Part shown: positions 6,375-13,852 of the stretch, piece by piece | Position numbering within the stretch: the first letter of the stretch is position 1 | Layout of the letters: every line of letters starts with the position of its first letter | DNA from: CANIZL01 sp043788645 | GTDB lineage: Bacteria; Verrucomicrobiota; Verrucomicrobiia; Limisphaerales; UBA9464 | DNA length: 19,075 nt | Assembly: GCA_043788645.1 (NCBI GenBank) | Contig: JAYVTS010000378.1 | Span: 1 to 19,075, forward strand | Reading direction: 5' to 3' | The notes under the pieces: generated by a model | Told to the model about the DNA's origin: nothing | The model's database searches: none | The model's input: the letters and a program-made list of their open reading frames with translations, nothing else | Program-made: the position numbers and the translations under genes

Positions 6375-8558
6375 TCATCGCAAATAAAGCAGTTCGTCCA
6401 GATTCAGGAGCAACCACGCAAAACCTGGCAAACGTTGCGGATCCCCTTGCAAGTAAGTCATCGCTACCTGTTTCTCGACGGTTGATGGCGTCCGCCCAAG
6501 GGCTTCGCGATAGGCCAGTTCCACCGCCGCCGCAACGTCATCAGTCGTCCGAGCGCGCAGGCGTTGGGCGAATTTGTTCGCGACTGCATTCGAGAACTCG
6601 CTGTTCATCAGCCACAATGCTTGCGGTGCGGTCACGGTTTGATTTCTTCGGGGGCAAACCGTCCGCCCATCTTCCGCATCAAACGATTGCAAATAGGCGG
6701 GCATCACCTCCGCAAAAGAACGGTAGCCCCGAGCCCAATACGCCGTTCGCCGCACCGGCTTCTCTTCAAGCTTCTCAGAATCATAAGATTTTCCTCCTAA
6801 CGAAAGATCTAATTGCCCGGCCAGTTGAAGCAATAAATCTCGCAACGGCTCGGCTTCTAAGCGCCGGAGCGGATACTTCCACAGCCAACGATTTTCCGGA
6901 TCAATGCGAGCATTGGCGCGCTCACTGGCCCCCTCGCTTTGCGACGCTCGCCGGTAGGTTTCTGAGGTGACGATCAAGCGGTGAAGCCATTTTAGGCTGT
7001 ATCCGTGAGCGATGAATTCGGACGCAAGCCAATCCAGCAATTGTGGATGCGTTGGCAGCCCTCCGAGGGCTCCAAAATCGCTCGTGTTCGCCTGGAGCCC
7101 CGTCCCAAAATGCCATTGCCAAACTCGGTTCACGGCCACCCGGGCAAACAAGGGATTCTCCGGCGCCGTTAACCAATCCACAAACGACTCCCGACGACCT
7201 TCCCGCAACTCCGGCGTTTCCGGTCCAAAGGGAAATCCCGGGTTGACCGGCCGATTTTTCATCGGACGAGCCGGGTCCCCGGTGTTTAAGATAAAACTGC
7301 CCGAACCCGCGCGTTTGGAATCCTCCTCCACCCTCCAAACAACCGGCAATGTAGCGGGTGGTTTTTCCTGACTGATTCGATGCAAATACTCATCGTATTT
7401 TTTAATCTCTTCAGTCGTCATAATGTCTTTAATCTTGGCTGGATCTATCCGCAGAATGGGATAGTAATCCTCATAGGTTTTTTGTTCCGCCGCGTTTCGA
7501 TTGCGCTCTGGTTTCCGAATGGCGGATTGGACCTCGGGCGGAAACGCACTCAGGCGTTCCTCATAAAGGCGATCATGAAATGGTTGAACAAATTTGCGCA
7601 TGGGCACCACCACCGCGGCCAATCGAGTTTCATATTTCTCGGTGGCTTGGCCGTGGGCATAGATCTGATCCGCCGTGGCCAAATCCTGAGAGCGCACGAC
7701 CAGCGGATCGAACAACGCCTTCATGGCATAGTAATCCTTCTGTAAAATCGGATCGAAAAAATGGTCGTGGCATTTCGCGCAACCGACGGTCATCCCCAAG
7801 AACGCAGTTGAAATCGTTTCGACCGCCGACATCGCCAATTGTTGGTCCCCATCGGCGAGCGAGGTTGCCCCCCGAGCTAGAAATCCTAGGGCAAACCGGT
7901 CTTCGGATCGGGGTTCCACTCGGGTCAAATGCCCCGCCTCGGAAATAATCTGCCGTCGAGCCGCCCGATTTCCGCAAATCTGGGCGCGGGCAAATTCATC
8001 AAAAGGCAGGTCGTGATTCAACGCTGAAACGACCCAATCCCGCCAGAGATAAAGACCGCTACTGGCCGGCATATTCTCGTCGTAATCCGTGTACCGCAAG
8101 ACATCCAACCAGTGCCGCCCATCACAGACGCCGTGTTGTTCACTGGCCAACAGGCGTTTGACCACCACATCCTCCGCGTCGGCGGATAGATCGCCTAAAT
8201 AGTCATCCTGCTCCGGCGCGGAAGGAGGCAGCCCCGTCAGATCGAACGTGACTCGCCTGAGCCACGTCAATTTGTCGGCGGCCGGGAATGGCGCCAAATC
8301 TCGTTCCAGCAAGGTCTCCGATACAAAGGCATCGATGGGATTGGGCGCCGCGGGGACGGTGATCGGGACCGAAGGGCGAATCAGCGGTTTGAGGGCCCAA
8401 AGCTCCTCCCGTCTGAGCGGCCCTTTGGCCTCAACCGACAGCGCCAGGAACAGCCCAAAAATCCAACGCAAATTCAACGCCGACCCAGCCGACCACCCTG
8501 CACTTCCAAAGCCGATCGCCTGGGCATCGCCGAAAGGAGGTAAGTGGGCGCTAGACAT
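6375..8558 (-). CDS. DUF1549/DUF1553 domain protein with CxxCH motif
   Basis: The 727-residue protein has DUF1549 in its first half: WLRRVTFDLTGLPPS, HWLDVLRYTDYDEN, and GCAKCHDHFFDPI near residue 260, whose CAKCH is a c-type heme-binding signature. DUF1553 follows in the second half: NPLFARVAVNRVWQWHFGTGL near 475, WLHRLIVTSETYR, NRWLWKYPLRRLEAEPLRD and a C-terminal YREALGRTP segment. Many family members also carry an N-terminal PSCyt1 cytochrome domain, which is absent here. A hydrophobic stretch (LRWIFGLFLALSVEA, about residues 30-45) may be a signal sequence after an unusually long N-region. The start is uncertain: the ATG at 8558 has no clear ribosome-binding site, and the frame stays open to a TTG at 8729. 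DUF1501 follows as its partner gene. Confidence 0.88.
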   Translation of the reverse strand: MSSAHLPPFGDAQAIGFGSAGWSAGSALNLRWIFGLFLALSVEAKGPLRREELWALKPLIRPSVPITVPAAPNPIDAFVSETLLERDLAPFPAADKLTWLRRVTFDLTGLPPSAPEQDDYLGDLSADAEDVVVKRLLASEQHGVCDGRHWLDVLRYTDYDENMPASSGLYLWRDWVVSALNHDLPFDEFARAQICGNRAARRQIISEAGHLTRVEPRSEDRFALGFLARGATSLADGDQQLAMSAVETISTAFLGMTVGCAKCHDHFFDPILQKDYYAMKALFDPLVVRSQDLATADQIYAHGQATEKYETRLAAVVVPMRKFVQPFHDRLYEERLSAFPPEVQSAIRKPERNRNAAEQKTYEDYYPILRIDPAKIKDIMTTEEIKKYDEYLHRISQEKPPATLPVVWRVEEDSKRAGSGSFILNTGDPARPMKNRPVNPGFPFGPETPELREGRRESFVDWLTAPENPLFARVAVNRVWQWHFGTGLQANTSDFGALGGLPTHPQLLDWLASEFIAHGYSLKWLHRLIVTSETYRRASQSEGASERANARIDPENRWLWKYPLRRLEAEPLRDLLLQLAGQLDLSLGGKSYDSEKLEEKPVRRTAYWARGYRSFAEVMPAYLQSFDAEDGRTVCPRRNQTVTAPQALWLMNSEFSNAVANKFAQRLRARTTDDVAAAVELAYREALGRTPSTVEKQVAMTYLQGDPQRLPGFAWLLLNLDELLYLR

Positions 8559-8867
8559 GGTTGGTAGACCAGATAAAGAATTGATGAATGCTGATTCTTG
8601 TTGAGCGACAGCTAAGCCCCGGCGCATTCGCCGCGCAACCCAGATTTTTGGGGCATCGAACAACAAACAAGTGGATTGAATGATACCTCGGCAAGAACTG
8701 GAAAAGCCGTTTTCATTTTCCCAGTACAATGACCACGGCTCCAGCCACCATCACTATTGTTAAATTGATGCAGCTTATTTTTGGGATGGACCGCGGATGG
8801 GGGAGAACCGCGGATGAACACGGATTCACGCGGATGGGGAAAAGACATGCCCCACGCATCAAGCGGC
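8559..8867. other. 309-bp intergenic region between BlaR1-like and DUF1549 genes
   Basis: Apart from the CGCGGATG repeat at 8791-8839 there is nothing firm here. A short frame on the minus strand across 8612-8848 encodes PRESVFIRG, which comes from translating the repeat itself and is not taken as a gene. The upstream extension of the DUF1549 frame (8559-8729) has no family similarity I can see. Confidence 0.5.
8791..8839. repeat. CGCGGATG-type degenerate tandem repeat
   Basis: Four related units lie side by side: CCGCGGATG (8791-8799), ACCGCGGATG (8807-8816), CACGGATT (8819-8826) and CACGCGGATGGGG (8827-8839). Repeats of the form ACACGGATGAACACGGAT are, from memory, scattered between genes of many environmental bacteria. 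This block begins 29 bases past the BlaR1-like stop. Function unknown. Confidence 0.6.
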
Positions 8868-10880
8868 TCAAGGTTTCGGTAAGTGGCCCACTAAGACGGG
8901 CTTAATCGGGCCATCCAACCAACGCGTGGCGAGCACGAGTTCCAGGCCTGTGAATCCGATCGTTGAAGATCGCTCCAACGTGAATTGGGTCGGGCTGACT
9001 CGATGGACCGCCGTGACCGCGTCACCTAACTCCGATTGCGCGCTCCACATCCATGGATGCGCCTGTGCTTTCGAAGCGTTAACCGGATGCCCTTTCAATA
9101 CCTGATAGCACTGGAAAATTGCATTCCAGTGTTGGATCGATTCAGGACTAAATTCCACGTCCTGATAGACGAGATTCGGTTCCGCAATCATGGCTAGGAG
9201 TCCGCGGGGAATGGGACGGGTGGACGCCCCACCAGGAAAAAGGGCGCCAAACAAAAAATCTTGATCACCTTGCCGGATGTGGGCGATCACCGGCTTAATT
9301 CCCAGGGGATTGAAGACAGCGACGGCTTCGTGATTCGTCGCCAACTCCAGACGACCGAATAGAAAACCGTTCGTTCCAAAATGGGGTTCGAGCGTCGAAA
9401 AAATACGTTCCAGATTGCCTCGGGGATCCGCCACGGGCACCGCTAGCCAACTGCACATTTGTCCGTCCGCCGTGCTCCAGGCAAACACTTGATCGGGGGT
9501 TTCCTTTCCGAAAATTTCGCGCGCCCACGCCTGACGTTCCAGCCACGACCTCCCTCCGCGAAACGCGGTAAACTGGGTAAACGGAGCGTGGGCCATTTTT
9601 TCCGGCAATCGCCATTCAGGTAATGGCCCCAACGGCGGTGTCATAAAATCCAACGTTGCGTGGGTCATCACCCGATTCGTCGCCAGCTCAGCACTCAGTT
9701 GAAAGCGTGGGCAATCCTCCGATGACCCGCTGAAGAGTACCGACGAGTCTCCGTCGAGATTGAGGAAGCTCCCGGGCAAAAGCGGGATCCAGTCACCCTC
9801 ATCCGTTCCCCCGCTACTCGCCTCCGCCTCAGGCATGGAGGCAACGCGAGCAACCGTCGGCGCAACGGTTTGAGTCTCCAAGAATTGCAATCCGCGGAAG
9901 TGCCACCGGACGATTGCGGGCGGGATTCGTTTTGATTTACGACCGCTGCGGTGGCGATTTCCATTGACAACGAACGCGAAATTAGTCGAGCCCGAGCTAG
10001 TAACATGATAGGAAACCGTCTTATACCCACTGCGTGCATTCGCCGGCGCATCGGTCAAGGCGACCGTGGCGACCGCTATGACCAGTAACACCGCCAACAC
10101 GGACCATCGCCCGGGGCGACGGAAATTAGCAATGATGGAGATCCGGCGATGCATTTGCTTTCGATCTTCCAAGATTCCGATCAGCCCTGGAATGGCCGCC
10201 GCGGGACGCAGGTTTTCAAGCAGTTTGAGGACCGTTTCACCATACGCGGTGCCGGAGAGATCGCCCGCCCGCAGTAGTGCAAGTTCGTCGCACGCCAGCT
10301 CACGATCAGCGCGAAGGCGTGCGAAACCAAACCAGATGAGCGGATTGAACCAATGCATCATTTGCAACCAGGTCACCAGCCAGTTCAACCAAAGATCGCC
10401 CCGCTGGACGTGAGCGATTTCGTGCAAAAAGATATATCGCAGTTCCGAGCGAGTGAACTGTCCACTCACGCCCCGAGGCAATAATAGAGTGAGACGCCAG
10501 AGACCGAATAAGGCCGGGCTCTGGACCGCGTCAGTTTCAAAAAGTTTGATTGACGTCAACAAGCCAAAATCCCGCTGACATTCCTGAAACAACGCTTGTA
10601 ATTCCTCAGCCACTGGCGCCCTGGATCGAGCCAGTTTTCGGCGAAAACGGATGATTTGGACGAGTACCATCGTGGCGAGGCTCAATACGCCCAAACTCCA
10701 CAGCGCGACCAAGCCCGGAATTAGAAAATCCTCGCCGCTCCACGAGTGAGGAAGAGTTGGAGTTGGTCGAGCGTGAGCCTGCGATTCACCGACGGCAACG
10801 GATTCAGTAGCAATGGCTCGGGGCTGAGGTGCGGATGGATGAGATTTTTTGATACTCCCTCGGGCGAACTCTCGGGCCAC
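8868..10880 (-). CDS. BlaR1/M56 metallopeptidase, C-terminal part in shifted frame
   Basis: This frame holds the BlaR1 body: a transmembrane segment (GLVALWSLGVLSLATMVLVQI, about 56-76), YIFLHEIAHVQRGDLW with the zinc-binding HEIAH at 153-157, and RELACDE (193-199) supplying the third ligand. A further transmembrane helix near 252-268 (WSVLAVLLVIAVATVAL) is followed by about 400 residues of presumed external domain. That domain has none of the penicillin-binding motifs of true BlaR1 that I can see, so the signal is probably not a beta-lactam. The peptidase would cut the BlaI-type repressor when triggered. The nominal GTG at 10880 has no clear ribosome-binding site. The missing first two helices lie in the overlapping frame of 10721-11203, and the two join by a -1 shift at an A6 run (10845-10850) into one 778-residue protein. 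Confidence 0.85.
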   Translation of the reverse strand: MAREFARGSIKKSHPSAPQPRAIATESVAVGESQAHARPTPTLPHSWSGEDFLIPGLVALWSLGVLSLATMVLVQIIRFRRKLARSRAPVAEELQALFQECQRDFGLLTSIKLFETDAVQSPALFGLWRLTLLLPRGVSGQFTRSELRYIFLHEIAHVQRGDLWLNWLVTWLQMMHWFNPLIWFGFARLRADRELACDELALLRAGDLSGTAYGETVLKLLENLRPAAAIPGLIGILEDRKQMHRRISIIANFRRPGRWSVLAVLLVIAVATVALTDAPANARSGYKTVSYHVTSSGSTNFAFVVNGNRHRSGRKSKRIPPAIVRWHFRGLQFLETQTVAPTVARVASMPEAEASSGGTDEGDWIPLLPGSFLNLDGDSSVLFSGSSEDCPRFQLSAELATNRVMTHATLDFMTPPLGPLPEWRLPEKMAHAPFTQFTAFRGGRSWLERQAWAREIFGKETPDQVFAWSTADGQMCSWLAVPVADPRGNLERIFSTLEPHFGTNGFLFGRLELATNHEAVAVFNPLGIKPVIAHIRQGDQDFLFGALFPGGASTRPIPRGLLAMIAEPNLVYQDVEFSPESIQHWNAIFQCYQVLKGHPVNASKAQAHPWMWSAQSELGDAVTAVHRVSPTQFTLERSSTIGFTGLELVLATRWLDGPIKPVLVGHLPKP

Positions 10881-11203
10881 CGCCCTGGGGCCGGTTGTTC
10901 ACGCACGGAAACGGGGAAGCTCGGCTCCCGTGTCGCTTCGGGCTCTTGAGGAGTCGTGTAGCGCGGCCCGTTGAGTTGAAGCTTGGGTTGGAAAAAATTG
11001 AAGAGACTGAGCCCACTTTCCGGCGTCACCGGGAGCAGCAGCCGCGCCAGGACAATCCACCACAACCCAAAACGCCAGCGACTGGTCAGTTGACGCCGGA
11101 AAATCCATTGGACCCCGAGCACGAGCAGAACCAAGAGTCCGGCCTGAAACGAATGATTTAACAGCCAGTTAACGCGGGTTTCCCAGCTCTGTGAGGCGTT
11201 CAT
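10721..11203 (-). CDS. BlaR1/M56 N-terminal part (TM1-TM2), frame-broken
   Basis: The start overlaps the blaI-like stop by 4 bases (ATGA), so this is the natural start of a blaI-blaR1 operon. Residues 12-34 (NWLLNHSFQAGLLVLLVLGVQWI) and about 44-60 (FGLWWIVLARLLLPVTP) are the two N-terminal BlaR1 helices, including the typical RLLLPVTPESGLSLFNFF. After about residue 119 the frame leaves recognisable BlaR1 sequence and ends at residue 160 in LTRGAARIF. The rest of BlaR1 continues in the -1 frame from the same place. It could be a true frameshift mutation, a homopolymer sequencing error, or a site of ribosomal slippage. Confidence 0.8.
   Translation of the reverse strand: MNASQSWETRVNWLLNHSFQAGLLVLLVLGVQWIFRRQLTSRWRFGLWWIVLARLLLPVTPESGLSLFNFFQPKLQLNGPRYTTPQEPEATREPSFPVSVREQPAPGRWPESSPEGVSKNLIHPHLSPEPLLLNPLPSVNRRLTLDQLQLFLTRGAARIF
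10844..10850 (-). other. A AAA AAT slippery heptamer joining the two BlaR1 frames
   Basis: In the N-terminal frame the codons read TCA AAA AAT, so the heptamer is in the X XXY YYZ register used for -1 ribosomal slippage. A slip of one base here gives S-K-K-S-H and runs straight into the C-terminal frame. No strong downstream hairpin or pseudoknot is visible by eye. Loss of one A from an A7 tract would give the same picture. Confidence 0.55.
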
Positions 11204-11577
11204 TTTTTATCCTTGGGTTTGAGTAATTCTCTCAGTTCGCCCATCTCCTTCGGCGAAAGCTTTCGACTTTCTACAAAGTGCGCGAGCAGCGGCATCAGCG
11301 ACCCGCCAAAGACCCGGTCGAGAAACGATTTACTTTGCGCCGTCACACAATCGCTTTCCGCCACCAGCGGCCCGTAAAGGTAGGCGCGCCCCACTTTCTC
11401 GAAGCCCAACGCACCCTTCTTGACCAGACGATTCAGCAACGTCTTAACGGTTTTCGGATGCCAATCGTCTCCCGGAGGAAGCGCCCGAATGACTTCCTGC
11501 GACGTGAGCGGAGATCGGCTCCAACAGATCTTCATAATCGCCCATTCGGCTTCGGAAATCCGCGGTATCGGTTTCAT
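11200..11577 (-). CDS. BlaI/MecI-family transcriptional repressor
   Basis: The 125-residue protein begins MKPIPRISEAEWAIMKICW and contains the family's winged helix: SPLTSQEVIRAL, WHPKTVKTLLNRLVKKGAL and the wing FEKVGRAYLYGPLV. The C-terminal half (about 75-125) is the dimerisation region where BlaI proteins are cut on induction. The ATG at 11577 fits the family start. An open frame runs upstream to 11724 but has no family similarity and would cover the operators. The stop overlaps the BlaR1 ATG, so the two are coupled. Two operator palindromes at 11587-11600 and 11610-11625, just upstream, suggest it represses its own operon. Confidence 0.92.
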   Translation of the reverse strand: MKPIPRISEAEWAIMKICWSRSPLTSQEVIRALPPGDDWHPKTVKTLLNRLVKKGALGFEKVGRAYLYGPLVAESDCVTAQSKSFLDRVFGGSLMPLLAHFVESRKLSPKEMGELRELLKPKDKK

Positions 11578-11586
11578 GCTGGAATG

Positions 11587-11600
11587 ATTACAGATGTAAT
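11587..11600. promoter_or_regulatory. BlaI/MecI-type operator 1
   Basis: ATTACA-GA-TGTAAT is a perfect inverted repeat containing TACAnnTGTA, the core known for BlaI/MecI operators. It lies 10 bp upstream of the blaI-like ATG, where a bound repressor would block transcription or early elongation of the operon. Confidence 0.8.
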
Positions 11601-11609
11601 GTTGATAAG

Positions 11610-11625
11610 GATTACAGGAGTAATC
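11610..11625. promoter_or_regulatory. BlaI/MecI-type operator 2
   Basis: GATTAC-AGGA-GTAATC is a perfect inverted repeat and differs by one base from the TACAnnTGTA core. Its centre is 24 bp from that of operator 1, so two repressor dimers could sit on nearly the same face of the helix. It lies 98 bp upstream of the divergent Gfo/Idh gene and might affect that gene too. Confidence 0.7.
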
Positions 11626-11722
11626 GTTTTGGTGCAAGGAGTTTTTAGCGAGGGAATCGAGGCCTGTAAATTTCCTGAGCGCCGACTTCCTTTGAGGGCG
11701 GCGAACTGTCACCCTGCGCGCC

Positions 11723-13054
11723 ATGCACTTTACCCGTCGTCAGTTTCTCGAAGCGTCGGCCCTCGCAACCGCGTCCGTCCTGACCGGTTGTCAATCCCCG
11801 GCCACCGCCCCAATCCCCCGCCCGCTCCGCCGCCTTTCACCCAATGAAAAACTCAATATCGGCGTCGTGGGCGTCGCTGGGCGCGGCGGAGAAAATCTCG
11901 CGGAGATTACCAGCCAAAACATCGTTGCCCTGTGCGACGTCGATTCTAAACGCCTCGACGGTGCAGCGGCAAAATTGCCTTTGGCGGCGAAGTACTCCGA
12001 TTTCCGCCGCCTGTTGGATCGAAACGATCTGGACGCGGTCCTCGTAGCCACGCCGGACCATACTCATGCGGTAATCGCCCTCGCGGTGCTGCAAAGTGGT
12101 CGGCACGTCTATTGTGAAAAGCCGCTGACCCATACGATTTCTGAAATGCGCCGACTCGAAGAAGTCGCTCGTAAATCCGGTTTAGTGACGCAAATGGGCA
12201 ATCAAATTCACGCCACTCGCAACTACCGACGAGTGGTTGAACTCATCCAGGGCGGCCTGATTGGGCCCGTTCGCGAAGTGCATCATTGGGCGGGCAGTGA
12301 ATGGGAGAAAAAGCCGTTCCCCACCGGTGAACCGGTGCCGGCTACGATGAACTACGAGCAATGGCTTGGCCCCGTGCAACCGGTTCCCTATAGCGCCGAG
12401 TATGTTCCTTTCAACTGGCGCCGTTGGTGGCACTTTGGGGGTGGGACGCTCACCGATTTTTGTTGTCATCATATGGACCTGGGAGTCTGGGCACTGCAGC
12501 TCGGATTACCCACCGTCATTGAGGCGGAAGGCCCGCCGGTCGATGCCTATTGCGCCCCCTTATGGCTAAAACTGCGTTACCAATTTCCCGCCCGCGGACC
12601 ACTCCCACCCGTGGTGATGCACTGGTATTCGGGCAAAGCTCGCCCAGAAGTTCCGGGCACCCCTGACCTCACCAAATGGGGCGGCGGCTCCCTGTTCGTC
12701 GGAGACCAGGGCCTGTTGCTCGCCGACTATGGGAGGCACATCCTGCTACCTGAAGCTAAGTTTCAAGGGGTGACGCAGCCCGCTCCTTCGATCGCTGATT
12801 CGGTGAGCCATCACCAGGAATGGATTCGGGCCTGCAAAGGAGAAAACCTGGCCCTCCCGCAATTCTCCAAACTCGGTCGTACCAATTCTCCCTTCTCCTA
12901 CGGGGCGGTCCTCACCGAAATTGGGCAACTCGGCAATATCGCTTTCCGCACGGGGCAACGGATTGAATGGGACAGTGAACGACTCCGAGCCAAAGGAGTG
13001 TCGGCCGCAGATCGTTTCATCCATCACGATTATCGCAAGGGTTGGAAGATCTGA
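11723..13054 (+). CDS. Gfo/Idh/MocA family oxidoreductase with Tat signal
   Basis: The 443-residue protein begins MHFTRRQFLEASALATASVL with a twin-arginine motif (RR at 5-6). It then has LTGC, a plausible lipobox with C23 as lipidation site. The Rossmann domain follows: LNIGVVGVAGRGG (45-56, the nucleotide loop), ALCDVD (69-74), VLVATPDHTHA and YCEKPLTHT, whose EKP (132-134) is the family signature. The second half carries WWHFGGGTLTDFCCHHMDLGVWAL, typical of the exported PVC subgroup. Family members use NAD(P) to oxidise or reduce sugars or related compounds. The exact substrate is not readable. It is divergent from blaI with 145 bp between them. No clear ribosome-binding site is seen. Confidence 0.92.
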   Translation: MHFTRRQFLEASALATASVLTGCQSPATAPIPRPLRRLSPNEKLNIGVVGVAGRGGENLAEITSQNIVALCDVDSKRLDGAAAKLPLAAKYSDFRRLLDRNDLDAVLVATPDHTHAVIALAVLQSGRHVYCEKPLTHTISEMRRLEEVARKSGLVTQMGNQIHATRNYRRVVELIQGGLIGPVREVHHWAGSEWEKKPFPTGEPVPATMNYEQWLGPVQPVPYSAEYVPFNWRRWWHFGGGTLTDFCCHHMDLGVWALQLGLPTVIEAEGPPVDAYCAPLWLKLRYQFPARGPLPPVVMHWYSGKARPEVPGTPDLTKWGGGSLFVGDQGLLLADYGRHILLPEAKFQGVTQPAPSIADSVSHHQEWIRACKGENLALPQFSKLGRTNSPFSYGAVLTEIGQLGNIAFRTGQRIEWDSERLRAKGVSAADRFIHHDYRKGWKI

Positions 13055-13085
13055 CCTGCGAGGGTTTTTCACCGAATCCGGGTAC

Positions 13086-13121
13086 AAAAAAGCGAGGCCG
13101 AGCACCGATGCCCGACCCCGC
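13086..13121 (-). terminator. Rho-independent terminator of the RRM gene
   Basis: On the minus strand a 13-bp stem with a 4-base loop is followed at once by six T's (13091-13086). Three of the pairs are G-U wobbles, which become A-C mismatches when read on the plus strand. The hairpin therefore works best for the minus-strand RRM gene and not for the convergent Gfo/Idh gene. Confidence 0.82.
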
Positions 13122-13154
13122 CTTGCAGTTAAAAATCAATCAACGAACGTCGGC

Positions 13155-13550
13155 TTAGTACCGGCCGCCACCGCCGCCGCCGCCATATCCGCCACCACCA
13201 CCGCCACGGCCACCGCGATCACCGCCACGGCCACCGCCGTAGCCGCCACCGCCGCCACCACCACCGTAACCGCCGCCGCCGCCGCCGCCACGGGGACGCT
13301 CTTCCTTGGGCTTGGCTTCATTGACGGTCAAAGAACGACCATCCAATTGCGCGCCGCTCATGGCCTGGATCGCCGCTTGGGCGGATTCCGGGGTGTCCAT
13401 GGTGACGAACGCGAACCCACGGCTACGGCCGGTTTCCCGGTCGAGCATGAGGGCTACTTCCACCACGACGCCGTGGGCGGAGAAAGCGTGCTGGAGTTGA
13501 TCCTGTGTTGTGTTGAACGAGAGGTTACCAACGAACAATTTTGTGCTCAT
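13155..13550 (-). CDS. Glycine-rich RRM RNA-binding protein
   Basis: The 131-residue protein has one RNA recognition motif in residues 1-80. RNP2 is LFVGNL (5-10), RNP1 is RGFAFVTM (44-51), and the ending ...GRSLTVNEAKPKEE is typical. Residues 88-131 are almost all glycine with scattered Tyr, Arg and Asp (GGYGGGG, GGRGGDRGG). This is the layout of cyanobacterial Rbp and plant glycine-rich proteins, which bind single-stranded RNA and often respond to cold. The GGC/GGT-rich tail makes the DNA a near-triplet repeat, so its length may vary between strains. The gene stands alone between its own terminator and a 302-bp upstream gap. Confidence 0.95.
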   Translation of the reverse strand: MSTKLFVGNLSFNTTQDQLQHAFSAHGVVVEVALMLDRETGRSRGFAFVTMDTPESAQAAIQAMSGAQLDGRSLTVNEAKPKEERPRGGGGGGGYGGGGGGGGYGGGRGGDRGGRGGGGGGYGGGGGGGRY

Positions 13551-13852
13551 CTGCGATTTGCTGCCGACCTAGCTGCGAGTCTGGAACTGTTCCCGATAGT
13601 CGGGTTTCAAATCATCACTGAACATCACCAAACTGCGTTCAACTGAAGATCCACCAAGTGCCGTAAAGACTAGCCGTCTGACGGATAGCGACCGCACTAT
13701 GCCGGGCAGACGACCGGGCACAAGGACAATTTAGGTTTCATTTTAACCCCACATCGAGCGCACCAACTTTGACGCATAACAAAATCTGATGGCACACGGT
13801 CTGGCTCTTGCTAACCTGCCGCCTAACTTTCATCCCTAATCGCTCACTGTTC
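13551..13852. other. 302-bp divergent intergenic region (RRM gene / PilT-like gene)
   Basis: This region must hold promoters for both flanking genes, but no convincing -35/-10 pair was found. Visible items are a short inverted repeat CCGTC-T-GACGG (13674-13684), a direct repeat CCGGGCA (13702-13708 and 13714-13720), and an isolated TTGACG (13769-13774) on the plus strand without a good -10. Confidence 0.45.

Noticed and set aside
8612..8848. Possible 78-residue protein on the minus strand containing PRESVFIRG
   Set aside because: The peptide is the translation of the CGCGGATG repeat block, a known source of false gene calls, and the rest has no family features.
11578..11724. N-terminal extension of the BlaI-like protein
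   Set aside because: It would place the operators inside the coding region and add residues not found in the family. The protein starting at 11577 has the usual length and beginning.
13165..13285. GCC/CCA-rich tandem triplets that could be taken for a CRISPR or satellite array
   Set aside because: They encode the glycine-rich tail of the RRM protein. No spacers of constant length are present.
13769..13797. TTGACG as the -35 of a promoter for the PilT-like gene
   Set aside because: No acceptable -10 follows at 16-18 bp (GCACAC and CACACG are at those positions).
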